DNA of 51,894 nucleotides from Lachnospiraceae bacterium (GTDB taxonomy: Bacteria > Bacillota > Clostridia > Lachnospirales > Lachnospiraceae). Positions 24,137 through 33,859 of this stretch are shown here, one piece after another. The stretch spans positions 173,809 to 225,702 of the forward strand of contig CABJAM010000009.1 of assembly GCA_902363555.1 (NCBI GenBank), read 5' to 3'. Made by a program: the position numbers and the translations under genes. The stretch's first letter is position 1, and every line of letters begins with the position of its first letter. Under the pieces are notes generated by a model. The model saw only the letters and a list, made by a program, of their open reading frames with translations, had not been told where the DNA came from and did not search any database.

Positions 24137-24847
24137 ATGAATAACGAATTTAACTTTGTATTATTAGCAGCAGTTTTAATATTGATCGTCAGTGCTCTGA
24201 TCGGTTTGGGGCGCGGGCTGATCCGGTCGGTATTTTCCACCTTCGCGCTCATTGTGGCTGTGGTGCTGGCCATTCAGGTCATGCCCTATGGAACGAAGCT
24301 TCTAAAGGCGACGCCGGTGTATACATCGATCAACAGCAGTATTGAAAAAACCATTGACGATAAGCTTCAGGTGACCGCCGAGGGCGTCAGCGGACAGATG
24401 GCAGCCATTGATAATATGGACATGCCGGACTATATTAAGGATCTTCTGAAAACGAACAATAACGCAGATATGTACAAGGCGCTGGGGATTTCGGAATTTT
24501 CCCAGTACATATCCAATTATATTACCTGCCTTATATTAAACGGCATTTCACTGCTGGTGGCATTTTTGCTCATTTATATTGTCATCCGGATCGTTGGCTG
24601 TATGCTGGATATGATGAGCCGGGTGCCGGTAGTCAATGGACTGAATAAAATCGGCGGACTTCTGTTCGGGCTGATCAACGGTGCCGTATTTTTATGGGTA
24701 GCCTGCATCGTGCTCACGATCTTTTCCACAACTGAGTGGGGAAAGTATATCTTCGGACAGATTAATGAAAGTGTTATTTTGAGCTATATTTATAACAATA
24801 ATTATCTGCTGACGCTGCTGGCGAATATGGGGAAGGTGCTGTTTTAA
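24137..24847 (+). CDS. CvpA-family membrane protein
   Basis: A 236-aa protein with four hydrophobic helices. The first two (NFVLLAAVLILIVSALIGLGRGLIRS and FSTFALIVAVVLAIQVMP) match the CvpA/colicin V production family start. A soluble loop of about 75 residues follows, then two more helices with the typical NGLNKIGGLLFGLINGAVFLW segment. GAAAGGA precedes ATG 24137. Its stop codon overlaps by 4 bp with the stop of the convergent regulator gene. Family members affect colicin export, cell envelope or sporulation; the role here is unknown. Confidence 0.82.
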   Translation: MNNEFNFVLLAAVLILIVSALIGLGRGLIRSVFSTFALIVAVVLAIQVMPYGTKLLKATPVYTSINSSIEKTIDDKLQVTAEGVSGQMAAIDNMDMPDYIKDLLKTNNNADMYKALGISEFSQYISNYITCLILNGISLLVAFLLIYIVIRIVGCMLDMMSRVPVVNGLNKIGGLLFGLINGAVFLWVACIVLTIFSTTEWGKYIFGQINESVILSYIYNNNYLLTLLANMGKVLF

Positions 24848-25629
24848 ATCTTTTTCCTGTATTGAGAAGGCGTGCAGCCATAAAATTTCTTAAATGTGGA
24901 TATAAAACACGGGTAACTGCTGTACCCTACGCCCTCAGAGATTGAATTTAAAGTCAGGGATGGCTTTTTCAGCAACTGTGCAGCCAGCTTCATCCGTTCA
25001 TTGATGATATATTGCCCGATGGAAATCCCCTGTACCTGTTTAAACAGCCGGTTAAGATATACGCGGTTCATATAAAAATGGTCGCCCAGTTGGTTGACCG
25101 ACAGTTCGGGGGAGGACAGATGACTCTGGATATAGCTGATACACTGGTGGACCAGCTCGTCTTTTGTATATCGGCTGCCGTTTTGGCGGACCAGCTCATC
25201 TGTCTGTGTATCCAGCCATTTCTGGCCATATTCATAAATCTCTTTATGGTTTTGGCGCTTGGTTCTGCGGTCGATAGCCTTTTGGACGGCTTTTGTGATC
25301 TCTTCACAGCGGGCGGGCAGCAGGATGTAATCACTGACACCCAGTTTTATAGCCTCCTGAGCATATTTAAAGTCTGCATGGCAGGTGAGGAAAAGGCATT
25401 CGCAATCCAGCGCCTGCCGGGTCACCCAGCGGATAAGGGATATGCCATCCTCGCCGGGCATTTCGATATCACAAAGGACGATATCTATCAGCTGTGATTC
25501 TAAAATCTCCTGTGCCTCCCCTGCATTGTAGGCACACAAAACCTCATCGATTTTCAGCGACTTCCAGTCCACTTTTTCTTTGATCAGTTTCGTAGTGATA
25601 TGTTCATCGTTGACTATCATTAATTTCAT
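24844..25629 (-). CDS. YesN-type AraC response regulator
   Basis: A 261-aa regulator: receiver domain with the acidic pair in VNDEH, phosphoacceptor Asp54 in VLCDIEMPGEDG, and a C-terminal AraC double helix-turn-helix (about 160-261; SVNQLGDHFYMNRVYLNRLFKQ and SISEGVGYSSYPCFISTFKKFYGC). The receiver's usual conserved Lys-Pro is LLPAR, so the Lys is missing, which may alter phosphorylation switching. It is downstream of its kinase on the minus strand, and the pair is divergent from a solute-binding protein / GH43 / permease operon, which it probably activates in response to a glycan. Confidence 0.9.
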   Translation of the reverse strand: MKLMIVNDEHITTKLIKEKVDWKSLKIDEVLCAYNAGEAQEILESQLIDIVLCDIEMPGEDGISLIRWVTRQALDCECLFLTCHADFKYAQEAIKLGVSDYILLPARCEEITKAVQKAIDRRTKRQNHKEIYEYGQKWLDTQTDELVRQNGSRYTKDELVHQCISYIQSHLSSPELSVNQLGDHFYMNRVYLNRLFKQVQGISIGQYIINERMKLAAQLLKKPSLTLNSISEGVGYSSYPCFISTFKKFYGCTPSQYRKKI

Positions 25630-25673
25630 AAATATCTTCTCCTATCTGTTGATAATGACATTTCGTGTGCGGA

Positions 25674-27287
25674 TCATGTTTGTGGTATATTAAAACGGAT
25701 AAAGATCCGGCAGCCATTTCCTGGCGCTGTATCCACCTTCAATGACGCATCCTCCCCTAAAAAGAAACGTATGCGCTGGTATGAATTTATGATACCGATA
25801 TGTTCGTTGTCCTCACTGACCTCCACATTTCCTTCGTTAATTTTCCGGGCAAGGTTTGTATCCATTCCCGGACCATCATCCGCAATTTCAAATTCTGCCA
25901 TATCGCCATTTAAGGCGGCGCGCAGGGTGATATGTACAACCGTTTGCTCGTGCAGCGCGTGGCGGATGATATTTTCCACATAATTGTGGATCAGAAGCGG
26001 CGGGATGCGTACCTCCAGCATTTCCGGCGCAATATCGTAGGTGATCGTAAATCTCCCCGGATATCGGATCTCTGCCACGACCAGATAATTTTTTATGAGC
26101 TCCAGCTCCAGCCGGAAGCTTTCCAAATCCTGATTACTGCGGAAGATGTAGCGGAAATAGTCCGACATATATAAAATGGTGTTTTCCAGGTTTTCCCGGT
26201 CGTCCATCTGTGACAGCGAAAACATCAGATTAAAGGTGTTCAGTAAAAAATGTGGGCGTATTTGAAGCTGGAAATTACGCAGCTCCATTTTCTTTTGGGC
26301 CAGCGCAGCCTCATAAGTTTCAATCTTCAACTGTTCAATACTGTCTGCCATGGTATTAAATGTCTCGTTAATATCGATAAATTCCCGGGAGTATTTGTGC
26401 GTGCCGATACGGTAGTCCTTATCGCCGGACCGAAGTCTTGCCATGGCGCTGCTGATCTTTTTCAACGGCCTTAGCAAAATTCGGTTCAGTATGAGGAACA
26501 GGACCGGTATGAGCAAAAGATAGATCAGTGTCAGTGAAAATCCGATACGCTCAAAAAAGGGCAGCGTACTAAGGATTTCTTTAGTGTCAAGGGCGATATG
26601 GATATACAGCGGGGCATTTGAGGATGCGCCTGTTAGCAGGAGCTTATCCCGATGATCACCGGAGTCTGAAGGACTGTTCGTGACCCGGAAATCTACATTT
26701 TCATAAGTGAGCTGTTGTTGTATTTCTGAAATAACAGTATCAATACAGAATATATTTCCCCAGTACATACCATTGGCAAAGGACGTGTGGAGCAGCCACT
26801 GACGGTGATCAAAGGTGATCAGCTTCCAGGGCGCGTAGCCGTCGCCTAAATGCAGGCGGATCAGCTCGTCCGCCATATCATTCCTTGGAAATGTAAATAC
26901 AGGGTTTTTGCAGATAAGCATGTCATCTAAGCGGACCGAGTATGCAAAATAAATGTCTGCCGAGTTTTGTACAGCCATATTTTTCTGGATTTTCTGGGCT
27001 ATATAATACTTGGCATTAATATAGTCGGGATCCCCCTTCTGGTTATAAAAGGTAATTCCTTTTGGATCATTGGAGATCAGATCAAATAAAAAAATATTAG
27101 ACTCCTTTATCCGCGTATCCAGATAGATCAGGCTGTTACCTAAAATGGACTGGGCGGATGCACCCGCTTGGCCGATAATGACCTTCTGAGCTTTTTGGGC
27201 AGTCATAAGGCTGATAATATTTAGCGGAAGAATCATCAGAACCAATATGTATACAATTTTTGTGGTGATAGAATTTGTTTTAAGCAT
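25674..27287 (-). CDS. YesM-type sensor histidine kinase
   Basis: A 537-aa kinase with an N-terminal transmembrane helix (KIVYILVLMILPLNII), an extracellular sensor of about 230 residues, a second helix near residue 260 and a HAMP-like segment. The His-kinase motif is QLQIRPHFLLNTFN (phosphoacceptor His), and the ATPase domain has YVENIIRHALHE and ADDGPGMD. ATG 27287 has GAGGT at 8 nt. YesMN-type systems sense carbohydrates, often with a nearby solute-binding protein. Here the neighbour on the other strand is such a protein. Confidence 0.9.
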   Translation of the reverse strand: MLKTNSITTKIVYILVLMILPLNIISLMTAQKAQKVIIGQAGASAQSILGNSLIYLDTRIKESNIFLFDLISNDPKGITFYNQKGDPDYINAKYYIAQKIQKNMAVQNSADIYFAYSVRLDDMLICKNPVFTFPRNDMADELIRLHLGDGYAPWKLITFDHRQWLLHTSFANGMYWGNIFCIDTVISEIQQQLTYENVDFRVTNSPSDSGDHRDKLLLTGASSNAPLYIHIALDTKEILSTLPFFERIGFSLTLIYLLLIPVLFLILNRILLRPLKKISSAMARLRSGDKDYRIGTHKYSREFIDINETFNTMADSIEQLKIETYEAALAQKKMELRNFQLQIRPHFLLNTFNLMFSLSQMDDRENLENTILYMSDYFRYIFRSNQDLESFRLELELIKNYLVVAEIRYPGRFTITYDIAPEMLEVRIPPLLIHNYVENIIRHALHEQTVVHITLRAALNGDMAEFEIADDGPGMDTNLARKINEGNVEVSEDNEHIGIINSYQRIRFFLGEDASLKVDTAPGNGCRIFIRFNIPQT

Positions 27288-27501
27288 GATGTATACCTCA
27301 TATTTTTTGATAATTGTTTTATAAGATGATTTTAACATATAAATTAAAGAAAATATTTATTATCTGATAAAAAGTTTCAAAAACGAAGTTACGAGTCTGA
27401 ATATAGAATGGTATTTAGAAAATGAAAATGCTATTCTTAAATCACGTTAAAACATGTTCGTAAATTTATCGGACAGCATTAAAAATTCAGGAGGTAGGAA
27501 A

Positions 27502-29130
27502 ATGAAATCGAAATTGATCGCACTATTTATGGCAGGAGTCCTTTTGGTGTCATGTCTGACCGGATGCTCCGGTGGCACACAGGCTCAGGGTAACGACGGG
27601 AATTTAAAGGACAGTAAGACGACGCAGGCCGACGGGGATTCAAAAGACAGTAATACGGCGGGAGGAAAAAACGATGCGGACAACTCATCGGAGGATCTGT
27701 ACAATGTGGTTATGGTATGGCCGAATCTGACAGGAAGCGTTCCGGTTGGTATGCCGGATGTGGAGGCGGCAATCAACGCGATAACGGAGCCTGCAATCGG
27801 TGTGAGTGTGACCCTTGAACCCATTGATTTTGCCAATCTGGCCAGTGAAACAACATTAATGATATCCAGCGGTGAAAAGCTGGACCTGATCGTATCTGTG
27901 GGCAGCGGTGTCAGCAGTCTGGTGAACAGCAATTCCATCATTCCGTTAGATGACCTGTATGCACAGTATGGCTCAGACATTAAAAATACCTGTGATATCG
28001 CTGTACAGGGCGGTGGTTTTTACAACAACGTACTTTACGGTATCCCAAATTCCTATATACAGGGCGAATCTTACGGTTTTCTGGCAAGGAAAGATATTCT
28101 GGACAAATATGGCATCACGATCGATCCGGATAAGCTTTACAATTACGCGGAGCTGGAGGAAATATTTGCCACGGTCAAGGCCGGTGAGGGTGACAGCTTT
28201 TATATGATTTCCAATATTATGAATAATTCAGATATGTTCAGTACCATGTACCCTGTGGATACCCTTGGGGCAACAAGTGCTTCCGGCCTGCTTCTTTTTG
28301 ATAAAGAAGATAATGATTGGTCGGATAATACAGAAATTATCAATGAGTTTGAGTCGGAACAGTATAAGGAATATGCAGAAACAATGTACCGCTGGGCACA
28401 GGCCGGATATATTGCTCCGGATGCCGCCAGCAATACAGATAGTGAGACGATTCTACTTAAAGGTGGAAATTATCTGGGCTCTCTGACATGGACCACTGGA
28501 ACCGCTAAAAATGATCTGGGAATTAATACCGGTTACGAAATGGAAGCTATTCACATTATACCGGGATATACTGTGGGGTCTCGATTCCAGAACATTCTGT
28601 GGAGCATTCCGATCACCTGTGAGAACCCGGAAAAAACATTTCAGTTTTTAAATATGCTGTATGGTGATAATGAGCTGGATACGATTTTGCAGTTCGGTCT
28701 TGAAGGTATCAGCTATGAGGTTGTGGAAAAAAACGATAACGGTGACATGGTTATCAAGTATCCTGAAGGGATGGACAGCAGTTCGGTTCCATACAGTCAG
28801 GGGGCAGGCGTCTATGGTGACCGTTTGTCATGGCCTGTATTTACACCCAACACTGTGGATACGAACCAAATGTTAAGAGACTTTAATGACTCGATCAAAC
28901 AGGTCAGCCCGGCCATGGGCTACTGCTTCGTAACGGATAATGTACAGAGTGAATATGCAGCGGTTCAGGCGGTTGTGGCCCAATACGTGGCGATTATAAG
29001 TGCCGGTTCAGTAGACCCGGCAGTGGAGTTACCAGAATTTCAGTCGGCGTTAAAAGCAGCGGGAATCGATGATGTTATAGAGGAAAATCGTGCTCAGTTT
29101 GCCCAATGGCTGGAAGTAAATAAAAATTAA
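27502..29130 (+). CDS. Extracellular solute-binding lipoprotein of a carbohydrate ABC transporter
   Basis: A 542-aa lipoprotein with the lipobox LTGC (Cys22) and a Lys/Asp/Asn-rich linker, then an LplA/YtcQ-size binding domain (family 1 solute-binding). It contains EKLDLIVSVGSG and an RKDILDKYGITIDP segment typical of this group. GGAGG precedes ATG 27502. It is the first gene of an operon with a GH43-like enzyme and two permeases. No ATPase gene is present; such Lpl-type importers use a shared MsmK-like ATPase encoded elsewhere. The intergenic region upstream contains an imperfect 12-bp inverted repeat (27409-27440) that could be an operator. Confidence 0.88.
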   Translation: MKSKLIALFMAGVLLVSCLTGCSGGTQAQGNDGNLKDSKTTQADGDSKDSNTAGGKNDADNSSEDLYNVVMVWPNLTGSVPVGMPDVEAAINAITEPAIGVSVTLEPIDFANLASETTLMISSGEKLDLIVSVGSGVSSLVNSNSIIPLDDLYAQYGSDIKNTCDIAVQGGGFYNNVLYGIPNSYIQGESYGFLARKDILDKYGITIDPDKLYNYAELEEIFATVKAGEGDSFYMISNIMNNSDMFSTMYPVDTLGATSASGLLLFDKEDNDWSDNTEIINEFESEQYKEYAETMYRWAQAGYIAPDAASNTDSETILLKGGNYLGSLTWTTGTAKNDLGINTGYEMEAIHIIPGYTVGSRFQNILWSIPITCENPEKTFQFLNMLYGDNELDTILQFGLEGISYEVVEKNDNGDMVIKYPEGMDSSSVPYSQGAGVYGDRLSWPVFTPNTVDTNQMLRDFNDSIKQVSPAMGYCFVTDNVQSEYAAVQAVVAQYVAIISAGSVDPAVELPEFQSALKAAGIDDVIEENRAQFAQWLEVNKN

Positions 29131-29155
29131 CAACAATTACAGGGAGTAAATTATT

Positions 29156-30202
29156 ATGATATATAATTCAATACGTCCGGGCCAGGTATGGCTGGACACT
29201 GAAGGAAAAAGGATACAGGCTCATGGTGGCTCTGTTATGTATGTGGATGGCACCTATTACTGGTATGGTGAAAACAAAGAAAAAACCACAGGGAAAAATA
29301 ATGTCTGGCATTGGGGTGTGCGCTGCTATTCCTCTAAAGACTTATATAATTGGAAAGATGAGGGAAATATCATTCATCCCGATTTAGAGGATGAGACATC
29401 ACCGCTCCACCCATCTTCGCTCATGGACCGTCCACATATTATTTATAATAAGGACACAAAAAAGTATGTGTGCTGGCTTAAGATCATGCATAAGGATGAT
29501 ACGCAGTCGGAAACCGTTATGACTGCGGACCATATCCTGGGGCCTTATACGATGGTGCGTACCGGGATCCGGCCGCTGCATATGAGTGCAGGGGATTTTG
29601 ATCTTGTCGTGGACCCGGTGGATGGCAAAGGTTATTATTACTTTGAACGTGTTCATAGTGAGATGATCTGTGCAGATCTGACGGATGATTACACGGGGCT
29701 GACCGGTTATTATTCCACACATTTTCCTCAGCCGTTTCCACCATTTGTCAGGGAGGCTCCGGCCCATTTTTACCGTAAAGGCTATCATTACCTGGTAACC
29801 TCGGGTACGACCGGATATTTTCCGAACCCCTCCCAGGTGGCCTGTTCAAAATGTTACCACGGCCCCTTTGAGATTCTTGGAAACCCTCATGTGGATGATC
29901 CGTCGAATACATCATTCCATAGCCAGATCTGTTCCATATTCAAGGTTCCGGGGAAAAAGGATCTATATATTGCATTGGCGGACAGGTGGCTGCCCAGACT
30001 GCAGCATATCAGGTATGAAGATACGGCGAGAACATTTGAGGCCATGTTCAATCCGGAGCTTCCGGACCCGGATTTTAAAGGGAATGATGATGAGCTTAAT
30101 AATACGGCCATTGCAGATTATGTATGGCTTCCGTTCCGGTTCGATGGAAAAATGGCTTATCTGGACTGGAAGGATGAGTGGCGCATCGAAGATTATGAGT
30201 AA
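29156..30202 (+). CDS. Glycoside hydrolase family 43-like enzyme
   Basis: A 348-aa intracellular enzyme (no signal) with a five-bladed propeller pattern. Visible motifs are IQAHGGSVMYVDGTYYWYGENK, WGVRCYSSKDLYNW, MDRPHIIYN, SAGDFDLVVDP with a candidate pKa-modulating Asp, and FVREAPAHFY with a candidate general acid Glu. The N-terminal AHGG where most GH43 enzymes have an Asp base resembles the exo-beta-1,3-galactanase-like subfamilies, so the substrate may be a galactan side chain or similar. This is inferred. It lies between the binding protein and the permeases, so it probably works on the imported oligosaccharide. Confidence 0.8.
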   Translation: MIYNSIRPGQVWLDTEGKRIQAHGGSVMYVDGTYYWYGENKEKTTGKNNVWHWGVRCYSSKDLYNWKDEGNIIHPDLEDETSPLHPSSLMDRPHIIYNKDTKKYVCWLKIMHKDDTQSETVMTADHILGPYTMVRTGIRPLHMSAGDFDLVVDPVDGKGYYYFERVHSEMICADLTDDYTGLTGYYSTHFPQPFPPFVREAPAHFYRKGYHYLVTSGTTGYFPNPSQVACSKCYHGPFEILGNPHVDDPSNTSFHSQICSIFKVPGKKDLYIALADRWLPRLQHIRYEDTARTFEAMFNPELPDPDFKGNDDELNNTAIADYVWLPFRFDGKMAYLDWKDEWRIEDYE

Positions 30203-30212
30203 TTAAACATGC

Positions 30213-30260
30213 GGCCGGCTGCGGGGGGAACGGAGTACATACCCCCACATACTGCCGGCC
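30213..30260 (+). other. Intercistronic GC-rich hairpin
   Basis: GGCCGGC (30213-30219) pairs with GCCGGCC (30254-30260), with a further G-run/C-run pairing inside. There is no T-tract, so it is more likely an mRNA-stabilising or attenuating stem between the GH43 gene and the permease than a full terminator. Confidence 0.55.
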
Positions 30261-30285
30261 CCAAAATGTGGAAGGAGACATAACA

Positions 30286-31281
30286 ATGGCAGTGTCATCA
30301 TCTCCCGGTCAGCCAATGGCTGTCCAGGATAAATATATAGCGCCGGAAAAGACTGCTGGTGTAAAAAGAAAACGCAGGTATAACTGGAAACGTATGCTCC
30401 CGGTTTACTTAATGGCAGTTCCCGGACTTGCGTATATGATCTGTAATAATTATCTGCCTATGTTTGGGATCGTTATTGCATTTAAGAAATTGAATTTTGC
30501 CAAAGGGATTTTTGGAAGTCCATGGTGTGGATTAAAGAACTTTGAATTTTTATTCAGATCCAGCACAGCGTTCACCATTGTTAGAAATACCGTCTGCTAC
30601 AATGTGGTCTTTATTCTTCTTGGTACGGTGATCGCCATTGCTGTTGCGGTTTTGCTCAATGAAGTGCGTAACAAAGCTGCGTCCCGGATCTATCAAAGTG
30701 TTATATTGCTGCCATATCTTATGAGCTGGGTAGTAGCAAGCTATCTTTTCTATGCGCTGCTGGCATCGGATACAGGTATGATCAATAATTTTATATTAAA
30801 ACCCCTGGGGATGGCTCCGGTGAACTGGTACAGTGAAAAGCAGTACTGGCCGGTCATTCTCGTCCTTGTAAATATATGGAAGGGCGTGGGTTATCAGATG
30901 ATTATCTATTTGTCCAGCATTGTCAGCATCAGCCCGGAATACTATGAGGCCGCCACCATTGACGGGGCCACGAAATGGCAGCAGATCCGAAAGATCACCC
31001 TGCCGCTGTTAAAGCCGACGATCATTACGCTGCTGATCCTGGCCGTGGGCCGGATATTTGCCTCAGATTTTGGTCTGTTTTATCAGGTGCCGAGAAATTC
31101 AGGCGCATTGTATGAGACGACCCAGACGATCGATGTTTACGTATATAATGCCCTGATGAAGAACAGTGATTATGGGATGTCCTCTGCGGCCAGCGTATTT
31201 CAGTCTATCGTTGGTTTTATACTTGTACTGACGACAAACTTTATTGCCCGGAAAACAAACCGTGACAGTGCATTGTTTTAA
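30286..31281 (+). CDS. Carbohydrate ABC transporter permease, LplB-type
   Basis: A 331-aa membrane protein with about six transmembrane helices. Start MAVSSSPGQ is cytoplasmic and followed by KRKRRYNWKRMLPVYLMAVPGLAYM, typical of LplB/YteP permeases. The EAA loop is EAATIDGATKWQQIRKITLP. GAAGGAG precedes ATG 30286. It pairs with the next gene to form the membrane channel of the importer. Confidence 0.92.
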   Translation: MAVSSSPGQPMAVQDKYIAPEKTAGVKRKRRYNWKRMLPVYLMAVPGLAYMICNNYLPMFGIVIAFKKLNFAKGIFGSPWCGLKNFEFLFRSSTAFTIVRNTVCYNVVFILLGTVIAIAVAVLLNEVRNKAASRIYQSVILLPYLMSWVVASYLFYALLASDTGMINNFILKPLGMAPVNWYSEKQYWPVILVLVNIWKGVGYQMIIYLSSIVSISPEYYEAATIDGATKWQQIRKITLPLLKPTIITLLILAVGRIFASDFGLFYQVPRNSGALYETTQTIDVYVYNALMKNSDYGMSSAASVFQSIVGFILVLTTNFIARKTNRDSALF

Positions 31282-31292
31282 AGGAGGAGACC

Positions 31293-32186
31293 ATGAAAAT
31301 AAAAGAACGTACCGGCGTACAGATCGTTGCCCATGTGGTCATGCTGTTTTTCGCCATTGCTGCAGTCCTGCCGTTTATTTTAATGACCGTCGCCTCGTTT
31401 ACGGATAATGCCTGGGCAACCTCCAACGGATTTTCCTTTTTTCCTGAGAAGTGGAGTCTGGAAGCTTACCGCTATATCTCAAATCAGTGGCAGACCATAG
31501 GGCATTCGTATTTTATGACGATTCTTGTGACAATTGTAGGCACTGTACTCAGTCTTTTGGTTGTCTGTCTGTTTGCTTATGCTGTGTCCCATGATTATCC
31601 GGGGATGCGGGTTTTGAATTTTCTTTGTGTATTTACCATGCTGTTTTCCGGCGGCATAGTAACCTCATACTACATATGGACAAAGTATTTCAGTATTCGC
31701 AACAGCTTCTGGGCGTTGGTTTTACCCAATCTGCTTATGAGCGCGTTCAATGTCATGCTTGTTAAAAATTATTTTAAATTCAGTATTCCCGAAAGTCTGC
31801 TTGAGGCTGCGCGTATCGATGGCGCCGGGGAGGTTCGGATTTTCGCAAAGATCGTTATGCCGCTTTCACTTCCTATTGTTGCTACGATCGGCCTGATGAC
31901 CGGTATTATTTATTGGAATGATTGGACAAATGGTCTGTATTTTCTCACGGATCGGGGCGGCAGTCAATATTTTACGATCCAGATGGTCCTTAATAAGATT
32001 AATGAGAATATTAATTTCCTGGCTCAGAATGCTTCGGCACTGGGAAGTGTCAATACATCTGCGCTGCCGACGACCACGACGCGTATGGCGATCGCGGTAG
32101 TGGGGATATTGCCGATATTGATCGCGTATCCGTTTTTTCAGCGGTTTTTTGTAAAGGGGATCATGCTGGGCGGTGTGAAGGAATAG
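31293..32186 (+). CDS. Carbohydrate ABC transporter permease, LplC/YtcP-type
   Basis: A 297-aa permease with six predicted helices and the EAA loop ESLLEAARIDGAGEVRIFAKIVMP. It starts 12 bp after the first permease with AAGGAGG. The C-terminal GIMLGGVKE is the usual ending of this subfamily. It is the last gene of the glycan operon; a terminator follows at 32281. Confidence 0.93.
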   Translation: MKIKERTGVQIVAHVVMLFFAIAAVLPFILMTVASFTDNAWATSNGFSFFPEKWSLEAYRYISNQWQTIGHSYFMTILVTIVGTVLSLLVVCLFAYAVSHDYPGMRVLNFLCVFTMLFSGGIVTSYYIWTKYFSIRNSFWALVLPNLLMSAFNVMLVKNYFKFSIPESLLEAARIDGAGEVRIFAKIVMPLSLPIVATIGLMTGIIYWNDWTNGLYFLTDRGGSQYFTIQMVLNKINENINFLAQNASALGSVNTSALPTTTTRMAIAVVGILPILIAYPFFQRFFVKGIMLGGVKE

Positions 32187-32280
32187 AATTGCGTTATGGT
32201 CCGCGCGGCCTGTTTCTGTGTCGAGGCGGTTTTATGTACCGATGAGTCTTGCAATTAAACAGTACAAGTAGTAATATGAA

Positions 32281-32330
32281 CTCAGGATTATCAGGTTTCT
32301 TTGCGACCGGATGATCCTGAGTTTATTTTA
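32281..32330 (+). terminator. Terminator after the glycan ABC operon
   Basis: CTCAGGAT (32281-32288) pairs with ATCCTGAG, followed by TTTATTTTA. It lies about 95 bp after the last permease and just before the next gene. Confidence 0.75.
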
Positions 32331-32353
32331 ATTAATAATAGGAGGAATAGATT

Positions 32354-33859
32354 ATGAAAAGAAAAATTTTATCAATATGTACAGTCCTTTTTACAGTGGC
32401 TGCCATCGCTGGATGCAGCGGGAAAGAGGCTGCTGTGCCGGAGTCCAAGGCCCCATCGGCCACGGATTCTCAGTCGGAGACGGAGCGTTTGAGTGATGGT
32501 GGAGAGGGCACGGATATAGACGAAACAAACACCCCGGCCGCCGGCGATGAAAGCGGCGACACCAATAAAACTACCGCCGGCGATGCGAAATCGCTGGATG
32601 CAAAAGCCTATGTAGATATGCTCTGCAATGGTGATGCGGATACATTAACGGAAAGCTACGAGTATACCGAGACACTGCTGTCGGCGCTGGAAGCTCAGGG
32701 CGGCTTTGCAGGGCTTCAGGCATCGCTGGCCCAGCTTGGGAAACTGAATAAAATGGGAGAGCCCATTGTGGGAGAAATGAGTGGATACACAACTTACAGT
32801 GTGCCCTGCCAGTTTGAAAAACAAAATTTAAATATTACCCTTAGCGTGGATTCTGATAATAAAATTGCAGGGATCGCCACGACCCAGTATGACGAGGGCG
32901 TTCAGGATGCTGCTGCGGTGCCGGAGGGCGTGACGGAACTGGAATTGAACCTTCCCGTTGCCGGCCACGATGGCTGGGAGCTTCCGGGAAAACTGACGCT
33001 GCCGGCGGGTGAAGGACCGTTTCCAGTCGTTATCCTTGTTCAGGGCTCCGGGCCTTCCGATATGGATGAAACCGTTGGGCCAAATAAACCATTCAGGGAT
33101 CTGGCTTACGGACTGGCTGGCAAAGGGATCGCTGTCTATCGCTATGACAAGCGGACCTACGTTTATGGAACGGAGCTTGCAGCGGATACAACATTGACAT
33201 TGGATGATGAAACTGTGGATGATGCGGCTTCGGCATTTGCCTTATTGAAAGGGCAGGACATGATCGACGCCTCCCGCATTTTCGTCCTGGGCCACAGCCT
33301 TGGCGGCCAGGCATTGCCCCGGATCAATGGGGCCATCACCGACGCCGGAGATACAGCGGCCGGATATATTTTCTTCGCAGCACCGGCGCGGAAGCTGACG
33401 GAGCTTATGCGCGAGCAGTATGATTTCATATATTCACTCACGCCGGAATTGTCGGAGGAACAGCAGGCTCAAAAGGCGGAGATTTATGCTGATCTGGATA
33501 AATTACAGGATGTGAGCGCCCTGGCGGATGACGCCGCAGTGATAGGCGCTTACGGAACGTACTGGAAAGATCTGGTTGCCTATGACCAGCTTAAAATGGC
33601 GGCGGATATTACGCAGCCATGTCTTGTACTTCAAGGAGAGGAGGACTACCAGGTCACACTGGAGGACTACAATCTGTGGAAGTATACATACGAGAGCGCC
33701 GGAAACTGGGAATTTAAAACGTATCCGGGTCTGACGCATCTGTTTATGCCAGGTGTGAAGGCCAATGCCGGGGCGGAGTACAGCAAACAGCAGACGGTGG
33801 ATGCTCAGGTTGTGGCGGATATCGCTGAATTTATCAATGCGGCCGGGGAGCATCAATGA
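32354..33859 (+). CDS. Alpha/beta-hydrolase lipoprotein with DUF3887-like domain
   Basis: A 501-aa lipoprotein: lipobox IAGC (Cys21), acidic Ser/Thr/Glu-rich linker to about residue 80, a DUF3887-like small domain (about 82-185), then an alpha/beta-hydrolase domain. The nucleophile elbow is GHSLGG with Ser315, the likely acid is in LQGEEDYQV, and the likely histidine is in GLTHLF. Family members are peptidase- or esterase-like; the substrate is unknown. The last four bases overlap the start of the response regulator gene, so the hydrolase may be part of a stress-response or resistance unit with the TCS and ABC transporter downstream. Confidence 0.88.
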   Translation: MKRKILSICTVLFTVAAIAGCSGKEAAVPESKAPSATDSQSETERLSDGGEGTDIDETNTPAAGDESGDTNKTTAGDAKSLDAKAYVDMLCNGDADTLTESYEYTETLLSALEAQGGFAGLQASLAQLGKLNKMGEPIVGEMSGYTTYSVPCQFEKQNLNITLSVDSDNKIAGIATTQYDEGVQDAAAVPEGVTELELNLPVAGHDGWELPGKLTLPAGEGPFPVVILVQGSGPSDMDETVGPNKPFRDLAYGLAGKGIAVYRYDKRTYVYGTELAADTTLTLDDETVDDAASAFALLKGQDMIDASRIFVLGHSLGGQALPRINGAITDAGDTAAGYIFFAAPARKLTELMREQYDFIYSLTPELSEEQQAQKAEIYADLDKLQDVSALADDAAVIGAYGTYWKDLVAYDQLKMAADITQPCLVLQGEEDYQVTLEDYNLWKYTYESAGNWEFKTYPGLTHLFMPGVKANAGAEYSKQQTVDAQVVADIAEFINAAGEHQ

